Shown here one piece after another: positions 14,084 through 21,050 of a DNA stretch of 21,050 nt (position 1 is the first letter of the stretch; each line of letters begins with the position of its first letter). Origin of the DNA: an uncultured Prevotella sp. (lineage in GTDB: Bacteria > Bacteroidota > Bacteroidia > Bacteroidales > Bacteroidaceae); NCBI GenBank assembly GCA_905372445.1, contig CAJPPF010000025.1, positions 1 through 21,050 of the forward strand, in the 5' to 3' direction. The notes under the pieces are model-generated. The model saw nothing but the letters and a program-made list of their open reading frames with translations, did not search any database and was not told where the DNA came from. Both the position numbers and the translations under genes were made by a program.

Positions 14084-16948
14084 ATGAGCGTTAGATTAAA
14101 TAAAGCATTAAGAGAATTAAATATCGGAATCCAGACGGCAGTGGATTTCCTCGATAAGAAGCCCAACCTCGGCGAAATAAAGAACGATCCCAACTTCAAG
14201 CTCAGCGACGAACAGTACGCTGCCCTTGTAGCACAGTTCAAGAAAGACGCTGAGGTGCGCAGTCAAGCTTCACAGATATTCCAGAAGAAGCCGAAAGAAC
14301 CGAAGAGCGAGAAGCAGAATACTGAGGCCCGTGGAGAAGATCTTCTGAAGAAGCCTGTCGTCCAGGAGTTCAAGCCATTAGGCAAGATCGACCTTGACGG
14401 AAAGAAGTCGGCACCAAAGGAGACTGCCGCTCCTAAGGTAGAGGAAAAGAATACAGAGCCATCAGTGGAAGAAATAAAACCGGAACCGATGCCGGAGCCA
14501 CAACCGGAACCGACAGCAGTGGTCGAACCTAAGGCAGAGACAGAGCCTGAACCAATGGTTGAGGTGAAGCCGGAGCCAATGGGCGAGGTAAAACCAGAAC
14601 CAAATACAGACGTTGAGCCGGAGTCTAAGAATGATGAGCCTAAAGAGAAAGAGGCTCCTGCAGAGGTAACGGAAAAACCTGAGACAGAGATATTCACTCT
14701 GAAGAGTGAGAGACAAGCAGCCAATGCTCCGAAGATGAACATTGTCGGCAAGATCGATCTCGACGCGTTGAACCAGAGCACTCGTCCTAAGAAAAAGACA
14801 AAGGAAGAGCGTAAGAAAGAACGCGACGAGAAAGCTGCCTCACAGCGTCAGGTCAACTCTGAGAAAAAGAAGCGTCTGCGCATAGGTAAAGAGCGTGTCG
14901 ACATCAACGACGCCGCTAACCAACTGTCGAATGGTGGTCGTGGTGGCAACAACAACCAGCGCAACCAGCAGAATCAACAAGGTGGCAAGAACAAGAAGAA
15001 CAACAGTAAGAAGAAAGGCAACCAGCGCACTCTCGAGGTCGACGACGAGGCAGTGGCACGCCAGGTAAAGGAGACGCTCGCACGTCTTACCAATAAGCAG
15101 AACCAGAACAAAAAAGGTGCTAAATACCGTAAGGACAAGCGTGAAGCTTTTGCAGAGCAGCGTGAGGCAGAGATGGCTGCAGAGAATGCAGACAGCAAGA
15201 TACTGAAACTTACGGAGTTCGTAACCGTGTCTGACCTTGCTACGATGATGAACGTCGGTGTGAATCAGGTCATCGGTACGCTTATGAGCATCGGAGTCAT
15301 GGCATCTATCAACCAGCGCCTTGACGCAGAGACAATCAATATAGTTGCCGAAGAGTTCGGTTTCACTACAGAATATGTCAGTGCAGAGGTTCAGGAAGCT
15401 ATCACCGAAGAGATTGACGACGAGAATGATCTCCGTTCACGAGCCCCTATCGTCACCGTAATGGGACACGTTGACCACGGTAAGACATCTTTGCTTGACT
15501 ATATCCGCAAGACAAATGTCATCGCCGGCGAGGCGGGTGGTATCACCCAGCACATCGGTGCTTATAACGTGAAAATGGAGGATGGCAGACGAATAACATT
15601 CCTCGATACCCCTGGTCACGAGGCGTTCACCGCCATGCGTGCCCGTGGTACTCAGGTGACTGATATCGCAATCATCATTGTTGCTGCCGATGATGCTGTC
15701 ATGCCGACTACAAAAGAGGCTATCGCACATGCTCAGGCTGCCAATGTGCCAATGGTATTTGCCATAAACAAGATTGATAAGCCGGGCGCAAATCCGGATA
15801 AGGTACGTGAGGAACTGTCGCAGATGAACATTCTCGTCGAAGATTGGGGCGGCAAGTATCAGTGTCAGGAAATCAGTGCAAAGAAGGGCATCGGCATAGA
15901 AGAGCTCATGGAGAAGGTGTTGTTGGAGGCAGAGATGCTCGACCTCAAGGCTAATCCAAACCGTAAGGCTACAGGGTCAGTCATTGAGTCTTCGCTCGAC
16001 AAGGGTCGAGGATATGTGTCTACGATACTTGTGTCGAACGGTACTCTGAAGGTCGGCGACGTCGTTGTTGCCGGTACAAGCTACGGACGTGTGAAAGCAA
16101 TGTTCAATGAGCGCAACCAACGACTTGAGAAGGTGTCACCATCAGAGCCTGCAATCATCCTCGGTCTGAACGGTGCGCCACAGGCTGGCGACTCGTTCCA
16201 TGTCATGGAAACAGAGCAGGATGCACGCGACATCACCAACAAGCGACTACAGCTGCAGCGCGAGCAGAGCCTGCGCACAACGACAACACTATCGCTTGAG
16301 GAAATTGCTCACCGTATCGCGCTGGGCGAGTTCCATGAACTCAACCTTATCGTTAAGGGTGATGTGCAAGGTTCTGTCGAGGCACTCTCAGACTCTCTGA
16401 TCAAACTCTCTACGGAGAAGATTCAGGTGAACGTCATCCAGAAGACTGTAGGACAGATTTCAGAGAATGATGTTATGCTCGCATCAACTGCCGAGAACGG
16501 TATGATTGTAGGTTTCAACGTTCGTCCTTCTACAGCAGCGAAGAAGCTCGCAGAGAACGAAGGCGTGGAAATCAATACCTACTCTGTCATCTATGACGCT
16601 ATCGACGACATACGCTCCGCTATGGAGGGCATGCTTGATAAGATCAAGAAAGAGGTGGCTACAGGTACCGTTGAGGTGCGCGACGTCTTTAAGATATCAA
16701 AGGTCGGTACTGTTGCCGGTGCTTTTGTCACCGACGGAAAGGTGCACCGCACGGATAAGGCTCGTCTGATACGCGACGGTATCGTGATATTCACGGGCAA
16801 CATCGCGGCGCTGAAGCGTTATAAGGATGATGCCAAGGATGTGACAACAGGTCTTGAGTGTGGTATATCACTTATCAACTGTAACGATATTCAGGTGGGC
16901 GACATCATTGAGACCTTTACAGAGATTGAGATAGAGCAGAAACTGTAA
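14084..16948 (+). CDS. infB: Translation initiation factor IF-2
   Basis: 954-aa GTPase that places initiator fMet-tRNA on the 30S subunit and promotes subunit joining. Residues 1-~55 form an IF2_N-like domain (MSVRLNKALRELNIGIQTAV). Residues ~110-205 are a low-complexity Pro/Glu linker with repeated KPEPM/EPEP units. Residues ~235-370 are a Lys/Asn/Gln-rich linker, and a second IF2_N domain lies at ~373-430. The G domain has G1 GHVDHGKT (461-468), DTPGH (508-512), NKID (562-565) and SAK (598-600), all intact. Domains II to IV follow, including SLEEIAHRIALGEFHELNLI and VGTVAGAFVTDGKV. The motif GKIDLD occurs twice (around 100 and 222), which suggests short internal duplication in the linker. 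The core is highly conserved, the linker is species-specific. Confidence 0.98.
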   Translation: MSVRLNKALRELNIGIQTAVDFLDKKPNLGEIKNDPNFKLSDEQYAALVAQFKKDAEVRSQASQIFQKKPKEPKSEKQNTEARGEDLLKKPVVQEFKPLGKIDLDGKKSAPKETAAPKVEEKNTEPSVEEIKPEPMPEPQPEPTAVVEPKAETEPEPMVEVKPEPMGEVKPEPNTDVEPESKNDEPKEKEAPAEVTEKPETEIFTLKSERQAANAPKMNIVGKIDLDALNQSTRPKKKTKEERKKERDEKAASQRQVNSEKKKRLRIGKERVDINDAANQLSNGGRGGNNNQRNQQNQQGGKNKKNNSKKKGNQRTLEVDDEAVARQVKETLARLTNKQNQNKKGAKYRKDKREAFAEQREAEMAAENADSKILKLTEFVTVSDLATMMNVGVNQVIGTLMSIGVMASINQRLDAETINIVAEEFGFTTEYVSAEVQEAITEEIDDENDLRSRAPIVTVMGHVDHGKTSLLDYIRKTNVIAGEAGGITQHIGAYNVKMEDGRRITFLDTPGHEAFTAMRARGTQVTDIAIIIVAADDAVMPTTKEAIAHAQAANVPMVFAINKIDKPGANPDKVREELSQMNILVEDWGGKYQCQEISAKKGIGIEELMEKVLLEAEMLDLKANPNRKATGSVIESSLDKGRGYVSTILVSNGTLKVGDVVVAGTSYGRVKAMFNERNQRLEKVSPSEPAIILGLNGAPQAGDSFHVMETEQDARDITNKRLQLQREQSLRTTTTLSLEEIAHRIALGEFHELNLIVKGDVQGSVEALSDSLIKLSTEKIQVNVIQKTVGQISENDVMLASTAENGMIVGFNVRPSTAAKKLAENEGVEINTYSVIYDAIDDIRSAMEGMLDKIKKEVATGTVEVRDVFKISKVGTVAGAFVTDGKVHRTDKARLIRDGIVIFTGNIAALKRYKDDAKDVTTGLECGISLINCNDIQVGDIIETFTEIEIEQKL

Positions 16949-16966
16949 GTCAGTTTCAACATACTT

Positions 16967-16988
16967 CCCCTCTCCTTATGGGGAGGGG
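16967..16988 (+). terminator. GC-rich hairpin between infB and sufB
   Basis: CCCCTCTCC (16967-16975) pairs with GGGGAGGGG (16980-16988) over a TTAT loop, with one G-U. A T-rich stretch follows only about 12 nt later (17001-17007), so termination is uncertain. Similar CCCCTCTCC/GGAGGGG strings are, to my knowledge, common dispersed elements between genes in Bacteroidota. Confidence 0.45.
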
Positions 16989-17009
16989 AGTAAATCATAC
17001 TTTTTATTA

Positions 17010-18455
17010 ATGGGAAATGAATTTGTAAAAGAAGTAGCCGGAAAGAAATATGCGTTCGGCTTCACAACTGACGTCCATACGGAAGTGATTCCGGTAGGAT
17101 TGACTGAGGATGTGGTACGACTTATTTCCGCAAAGAAGAACGAACCGGAGTGGCTGTTGGACTTTCGTCTGACAGCTTTCCGTCATTGGCAGACGATGAA
17201 GCAGCCCTCATGGGCGCATCTGGATATGCCGTATATCGACTATCAGGGCATCAGCTATTATGCCGACCCGCTGGCAAAGAAGAAGGAAGGACCGAAATCG
17301 ATGGATGAGATCGACCCGGAGCTGATGAAGACATTCGACAAGCTGGGTATTCCGCTGGAGGAACGACTGGCACTGAGCGGCACGGCTGTAGATGCTATCA
17401 TGGACTCTGTGTCGGTGAAGACGACGTTTAAGGACAAGCTTTCGGAAAAGGGTATCATCTTTATGTCAATCGGAGAGGCGGTGAAAGAGTATCCCGAACT
17501 GATACGTAAGTATCTCGGCACGGTTGTGCCTTATCGCGATAACTTCTTTGCAGCGCTCAACTCTGCTGTTTTCTCTGATGGCTCGTTCGTCTACATACCG
17601 AAAGGTGTGCGCTGTCCGATGGAGCTTTCATCGTATTTCCGCATCAACGCACGCAACACCGGACAGTTTGAACGTACGCTAATTGTTGCCGACGACGACT
17701 CGTATGTGTCATATCTTGAGGGCTGCACAGCGCCGATGCGCGATGAGAATCAGTTGCACGCAGCTATAGTGGAGATAATTGTCAACGACAGAGCAGAGGT
17801 TAAATACTCTACCGTTCAGAACTGGTATCCGGGCGATGAGAACGGGCGTGGCGGCGTGCTCAACCTTGTCACTAAGCGCGGCGACCTGCGCGGTGAGGAT
17901 GCGAAGCTCTCGTGGACACAGGTAGAGACAGGCTCTGCCATAACATGGAAGTACCCATCGTGCATTCTGCGCGGCGACCGTTCCGTAGCGGAGTTCTACT
18001 CCGTGGCAGTGACAAACAACTATCAACAGGCTGACACCGGCACGAAGATGATTCACATGGGTAAGGACACAAAGTCGACTATCATATCGAAAGGAATTTC
18101 TGCCGGACATAGTCAGAACTCATATCGAGGTTTGGTGCGTGCCACGGCGAGGGCTGACAACGCACGTAACTATTCGTCGTGCGACTCGTTGTTACTCGGC
18201 TCAGAGTGCGGAGCGCACACATTCCCTTATATGGATGTGCATAACGACACAGCAATACTCGAGCATGAGGCGACTACATCGAAAATAAGTGAAGACCAGC
18301 TCTTCTATTGTAACCAACGAGGAATACCTACAGAGCAGGCGGTAGGACTGATTGTCAACGGATATGCCAAGGAAGTGCTCAACAAGTTGCCTATGGAGTT
18401 TGCCGTTGAAGCACAGAAACTGCTTTCTGTATCGCTTGAGGGAACGGTAGGATAA
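17010..18455 (+). CDS. sufB: Fe-S cluster assembly scaffold protein SufB
   Basis: 481-aa cytoplasmic scaffold subunit of the SUF system, which normally works as a SufBC2D complex to build iron-sulfur clusters. The family signatures are continuous: VYIPKGVRCPMELSSYFRIN, VSYLEGCTAPMRDENQLHAA, EVKYSTVQNWYPGD, STIISKGISAGHSQNSYRGL and NYSSCDSLLLGSECGAHTFP. Cys400 in SECGAHT and His419-Glu420 in LEHEATTSKI match the positions reported as important for cluster assembly in E. coli SufB (C405, E434). Length is normal and no residue appears lost. The gene starts 61 nt after infB and ends at a terminator-like hairpin; sufC and sufD, usually the next genes, are not in the window. It therefore appears to be expressed apart from its partners or separated from them by an insertion. 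Confidence 0.97.
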   Translation: MGNEFVKEVAGKKYAFGFTTDVHTEVIPVGLTEDVVRLISAKKNEPEWLLDFRLTAFRHWQTMKQPSWAHLDMPYIDYQGISYYADPLAKKKEGPKSMDEIDPELMKTFDKLGIPLEERLALSGTAVDAIMDSVSVKTTFKDKLSEKGIIFMSIGEAVKEYPELIRKYLGTVVPYRDNFFAALNSAVFSDGSFVYIPKGVRCPMELSSYFRINARNTGQFERTLIVADDDSYVSYLEGCTAPMRDENQLHAAIVEIIVNDRAEVKYSTVQNWYPGDENGRGGVLNLVTKRGDLRGEDAKLSWTQVETGSAITWKYPSCILRGDRSVAEFYSVAVTNNYQQADTGTKMIHMGKDTKSTIISKGISAGHSQNSYRGLVRATARADNARNYSSCDSLLLGSECGAHTFPYMDVHNDTAILEHEATTSKISEDQLFYCNQRGIPTEQAVGLIVNGYAKEVLNKLPMEFAVEAQKLLSVSLEGTVG

Positions 18456-18470
18456 AAGCATACATAATGA

Positions 18471-18517
18471 GAGAATGCAGAGGAATGTAATATTCCGAAG
18501 TATTCTCTTTTGTTTTC
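18471..18517 (+). terminator. Intrinsic terminator after sufB
   Basis: GAGAAT (18471-18476) pairs with ATTCTC (18502-18507), and GGAAT (18482-18486) pairs with ATTCC (18492-18496) over the loop GTAAT, with an internal mismatch between. TTTTGTTTT follows at once. It is 16 nt after the sufB stop. Confidence 0.65.
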
Positions 18518-18519
18518 TG

Positions 18520-18563
18520 ACAGGTCATGTAAACCTCAATTTAACCCAAATCTTATGACCTGT
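18520..18563. promoter_or_regulatory. Perfect 9-bp inverted repeat upstream of the GH53-cyclophilin gene
   Basis: ACAGGTCAT (18520-18528) and ATGACCTGT (18555-18563) are separated by 26 bp, and four T begin at 18563 on the plus strand. It lies between the sufB terminator and the next gene, about 100 bp before its ATG. It could be an operator, a second terminator stem or a leader structure. I see no exact TAnnTTTG box in this gap. Confidence 0.4.
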
Positions 18564-18667
18564 TTTAGTCAAATGATTGCCTGCAATTAAAATCGTGATG
18601 AGGCAGGAATAAATAATACATCCCTGCTTAAAGCAGTTACACCTTTATTATATATATAAGACGAATT

Positions 18668-20398
18668 ATGAAAAAGTCATTTCTTGTTTATGCTCTGCTA
18701 TTGTGCTTTTCGTCATTCTCTTTCGCGCAGAAGAAGGATTTTATCATTGGTGCCGACATAAGCGGAATCACTGAAATGGAAGCAAAGGGTCAGAAACTGT
18801 TCAATTTCAACGGTGAGGAACGCGAGGGCACGGCTTTGATGCGTGAGCTCGGCATGAATGCCGTACGGCTCAGAGTATGGGTAGACCCGGCGAAGCACGG
18901 CAACTGGTGCAACAAAGAAGACCTACTCGTGAAAGCACTGCGTGCAAAGACGTTAGGAATGGATGTGATGATAGACTTCCATTATTCCGATTGGTGGGCT
19001 GATCCTGCAAAGCAGAACATCCCGGCAGCATGGGCGAAGATGTCGTTCAAGAAGATGCAAAAGGCGCTCTCCGACCATACAACCGAAGTACTGACGCTAT
19101 TGAAACAGCATGGTGTGTCACCACGATGGGTACAGGTGGGTAATGAGACCTCCAACGGAATGCTCTGGTCGGTGGAGATAGACCCGACGACAGGTTGGGA
19201 AAAGAAAGACACTGAGGGCAATACAACCATAACGAAGACCATGGGACATATACAGAGAAACCCTAAGCAATATGCCGGATTCATTGCTGCAGGCTACGAC
19301 GCGGTGAAGGCAGTGTTGCCCGACGCACAAGTGATAGTACATCTTGACAATGGATTCGACAACAACTTGTATAACTATAATCTTGATGTTATTAAGGAAG
19401 GCGGCGGAAAGTGGGATATGATAGGTATGTCTGTATATCCTTATTGGGCTATGCAGTCGGGCAAGGAGACGTCAGCCCAACGCACAATCACAGACAGCAT
19501 GAGGAACATACGCATGCTTGCAAAGAAGTACAACTGCGATGTGATGATTGTCGAGACAGGCTTTGAGGTGGATGAGAAGAATCCTTGGAAGATGAATGAA
19601 GGGCGCGAACAGTATGCGGAACTTATACGCCGTGCCCGAAATGAAACCAACGGGCGGTGTCGTGGCGTGTTCTACTGGGCGCCGGAATGCCGTCCTTCGA
19701 CATATAAGCTCGGAGCATTCGACAGCGACGGCAAGCCGACAGACATCATGCGCGCATTGATTACTGCCGGAAGTGATTACTCAAACTACGACCGCCGAGT
19801 GGTGAAGTTATCAACCACAGTGGGCGATATCCTCGTCGAATTGTATAACGAGACACCTGTACATCGTGATAATTTCATCCGTCTTGCCAGCGAAGGAAGC
19901 CTTGACTCAACATTGTTTCACCGTGTGATAAAGAACTTTATGATTCAGGGTGGAGGTCCTGACAGCAGGTATGCTCCTGCGACATCAAAGGAACATCCGG
20001 CTCCAGTGACTGCCAACGAGGACGTCCCGACACCTGACGGACTGCGTACCATACCAGCAGAAATCGTCTATCCAAGGTTTTTCCATAAGCGCGGAGCACT
20101 CGCCGCGGCACGCGAAGCAGATGGTGAGAACCCGCTATTCAACAGTAGTTCATCGCAGTTCTATATCGTGTGGGGTAAGGCGCCGGCAACAGCAGGGCGT
20201 AGTCCATACGTGCCGACGCTCGACTATTATAAAGACGGGACAATGGCTGGCACGCCGTGGCTCGACGGAGGCTATACCGTCTTCGGTGAGGTATTGTCGG
20301 GGTTAGATGTGGTGGAGAAGATACAACTGTCGGAGACCGATTCCAATGACCGCCCTATAAATGATATACGTCTGTTGCAGATGCACATCGTACATTAA
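18668..20398 (+). CDS. Secreted GH53 endo-beta-1,4-galactanase fused to a cyclophilin-type peptidyl-prolyl isomerase
   Basis: 576-aa exported protein. Residues 1-20 are a signal peptide (MKKSFLVYALLLCFSSFSFA). Residues ~23-368 are a GH53 barrel (arabinogalactan endo-beta-1,4-galactanase): IIGADISGI, NAVRLRVWVDP, MIDFHYSDWWADP, WVQVGNETSNGMLW with likely acid/base Glu160, VIVHLDNG, and MIVETGF with likely nucleophile Glu296, then FYWAPECRP. Residues ~377-576 are a complete cyclophilin domain: KLSTTVGDILVELYNETPVH, FHRVIKNFMIQGGG with Arg419 and Gln427, SSQFYIV (Gln497-Phe498) and WLDGGYTVFGEV (Trp531). Both active sites look intact. The junction (residues ~368-377, near nt 19770-19800) is a short linker without a second signal peptide. 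Each half normally exists as a separate secreted protein in Prevotella. No other galactan-degradation genes are adjacent. The fusion may be functional or may come from a small deletion that merged two neighbouring genes. Confidence 0.88.
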   Translation: MKKSFLVYALLLCFSSFSFAQKKDFIIGADISGITEMEAKGQKLFNFNGEEREGTALMRELGMNAVRLRVWVDPAKHGNWCNKEDLLVKALRAKTLGMDVMIDFHYSDWWADPAKQNIPAAWAKMSFKKMQKALSDHTTEVLTLLKQHGVSPRWVQVGNETSNGMLWSVEIDPTTGWEKKDTEGNTTITKTMGHIQRNPKQYAGFIAAGYDAVKAVLPDAQVIVHLDNGFDNNLYNYNLDVIKEGGGKWDMIGMSVYPYWAMQSGKETSAQRTITDSMRNIRMLAKKYNCDVMIVETGFEVDEKNPWKMNEGREQYAELIRRARNETNGRCRGVFYWAPECRPSTYKLGAFDSDGKPTDIMRALITAGSDYSNYDRRVVKLSTTVGDILVELYNETPVHRDNFIRLASEGSLDSTLFHRVIKNFMIQGGGPDSRYAPATSKEHPAPVTANEDVPTPDGLRTIPAEIVYPRFFHKRGALAAAREADGENPLFNSSSSQFYIVWGKAPATAGRSPYVPTLDYYKDGTMAGTPWLDGGYTVFGEVLSGLDVVEKIQLSETDSNDRPINDIRLLQMHIVH

Positions 20399-20712
20399 AG
20401 TACCACCGGTCATTAGACCGCGTAATGTCCTTTTACGTAGTTTTCTGTTCCTTCAACTATCATTTCAGGCATCTTGCACTAGCATTATCTACTCAACAAA
20501 AGATGTACAACGATACGCGCGTTCGGGACGTGATTCATCACGTTCTGCCATTCGTGCACTGCGCTATATTAACCGATTCCGTATAATAAAAACGGCACTG
20601 CAGTAAATAAAAATTACCTTCGCGGTTTTCAGCGAAATAGAAAAATAAAAGCGATGATTTGTAAAGTCAGCATGACATAAAACCACGTCTTCGAGAACCG
20701 AAAAAAGCAAAA
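20399..20712. other. Intergenic stretch after the fusion gene, no gene seen
   Basis: Only a 16-bp palindrome stands out, ACGTGAT-TC-ATCACGT (20528-20543). A 27-codon frame over it (ATG near 20502) and longer overlapping frames have no family resemblance, so I do not call them. From about 20691 the sequence grades into the 22-bp repeat array. Confidence 0.5.
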
Positions 20713-20844
20713 ATAAGCCTAATTCCATGCTTTTTCGTTCAAAAAACGGTGGTTCTTTCTGCAAAAAACATCGGTTTTATCGGCAAGAAACGTAGGTTTT
20801 AGCGTCAAGAAACGGCGGTTCTTGAAACTAATTCCTATTTCCGT
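20713..20844 (-). repeat. Second degenerate 22-bp tandem repeat array, inverted relative to the first
   Basis: On the minus strand, units of exactly 22 bp occupy 20822-20801, 20800-20779, 20778-20757 and 20756-20735, each with the core RAACCnnYGTTTYTTG. Flanking half-related units lie at 20734-20713 and 20844-20823; both carry GGAATTAG, like GGAATGAG in unit 1 of the first array. The third unit (20778-20757) matches unit 5 of the first array at about 18 of 22 positions by my count. The array lies past the end of the fusion gene, so the two arrays point toward each other across the core gene block. Role unknown. Confidence 0.7.
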
Positions 20845-21004
20845 CGGCATTAAAACGGGCTATTGTTCTGATTATCAGCATCTTTCATGTAATGCTGAAA
20901 ATAAGCGTTTTTAGTAACTGAAGGACAACGCGCCAGCAAATATCGGCTGCATTTGCGGTCAGAACAGCCTTTTTGTTAACTTTATTCGTATCTATCGTAG
21001 TTAC

Positions 21005-21012
21005 TATGTTTG
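21005..21012 (+). promoter_or_regulatory. -7-like box at the right edge (gene probably beyond the window)
   Basis: TATGTTTG matches TAnnTTTG. The -33 side is weak. No start codon with a sustained frame follows within the remaining 38 bases, so the gene it would serve lies outside the window. Confidence 0.35.
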
Positions 21013-21050
21013 CAGTGTCTACCTTCCTCTGTGTCTATTGATGGCTCTCG

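Noticed and set aside
14263..14781. Long minus-strand frame (172 codons) opposite infB
   Set aside because: Its Ser/Gly-rich repeats are just the reverse reading of the Pro/Glu linker of IF-2.
20361..20606. 81-codon frame after the fusion gene
   Set aside because: It starts inside the fusion gene in another frame and has a shadow-like composition with no family resemblance.

Overview
The window looks like chromosomal DNA of a Bacteroidota bacterium, most likely Prevotella or a close relative. The reasons are the TAnnTTTG-type promoter boxes, start regions that are A-rich and mostly lack a Shine-Dalgarno, a SusC-like TonB-dependent receptor operon, a BspA-type leucine-rich repeat protein with a Prevotella-style C-terminal tail, and Bacteroidota-type tyrosine recombinases that lack the first catalytic arginine. 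The genus is an inference from protein style; no rRNA is present to test it.

Left part (1-5030) looks like accessory DNA. The end of a peptide or bacteriocin-type ABC exporter (cut by the left edge) is followed by a very small membrane-fusion-like protein. Convergent to these is a minus-strand operon of two tandem tyrosine recombinases and a small helix-turn-helix protein. Between the two blocks lies a nested inverted-repeat cluster (1604-1745). Upstream of the recombinases lie an 11-bp inverted repeat around a promoter box and five copies of GTTACC within about 135 bp, which are candidate recombinase or regulator sites.

Middle part (5031-11130) is a four-gene minus-strand operon: TonB-dependent receptor, a leucine-rich-repeat/DUF4876 fusion, a small lipoprotein, and a DUF6850-type outer-membrane barrel. 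All four are predicted to be envelope or surface proteins, so they probably form one uptake or surface complex whose ligand is unknown. The domain arrangement is unusual, and the barrel gene ends abruptly next to the recombinase region.

An intergenic region of about 1 kb (11055-12055) holds a palindrome at the receptor promoter, a candidate structured RNA ending in a terminator-like hairpin (11210-11485), a degenerate 22-bp tandem repeat array (11612-11721), a clear promoter, and a terminator-like hairpin in the rimP leader.

Right part (12056-18455) is core: rimP, nusA, infB, then sufB without sufC or sufD beside it. After a terminator comes one large reading frame (18668-20398) joining a secreted GH53 endo-galactanase to a cyclophilin-type peptidyl-prolyl isomerase, an unusual fusion. 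The last 650 bases hold no convincing gene but carry a second, inverted array of the same 22-bp repeat family and a promoter-like box at the right edge.

The observations I rate highest are the GH53-cyclophilin fusion, the paired 22-bp arrays, the rearranged DUF4876 locus, and the GTTACC cluster upstream of the recombinases.
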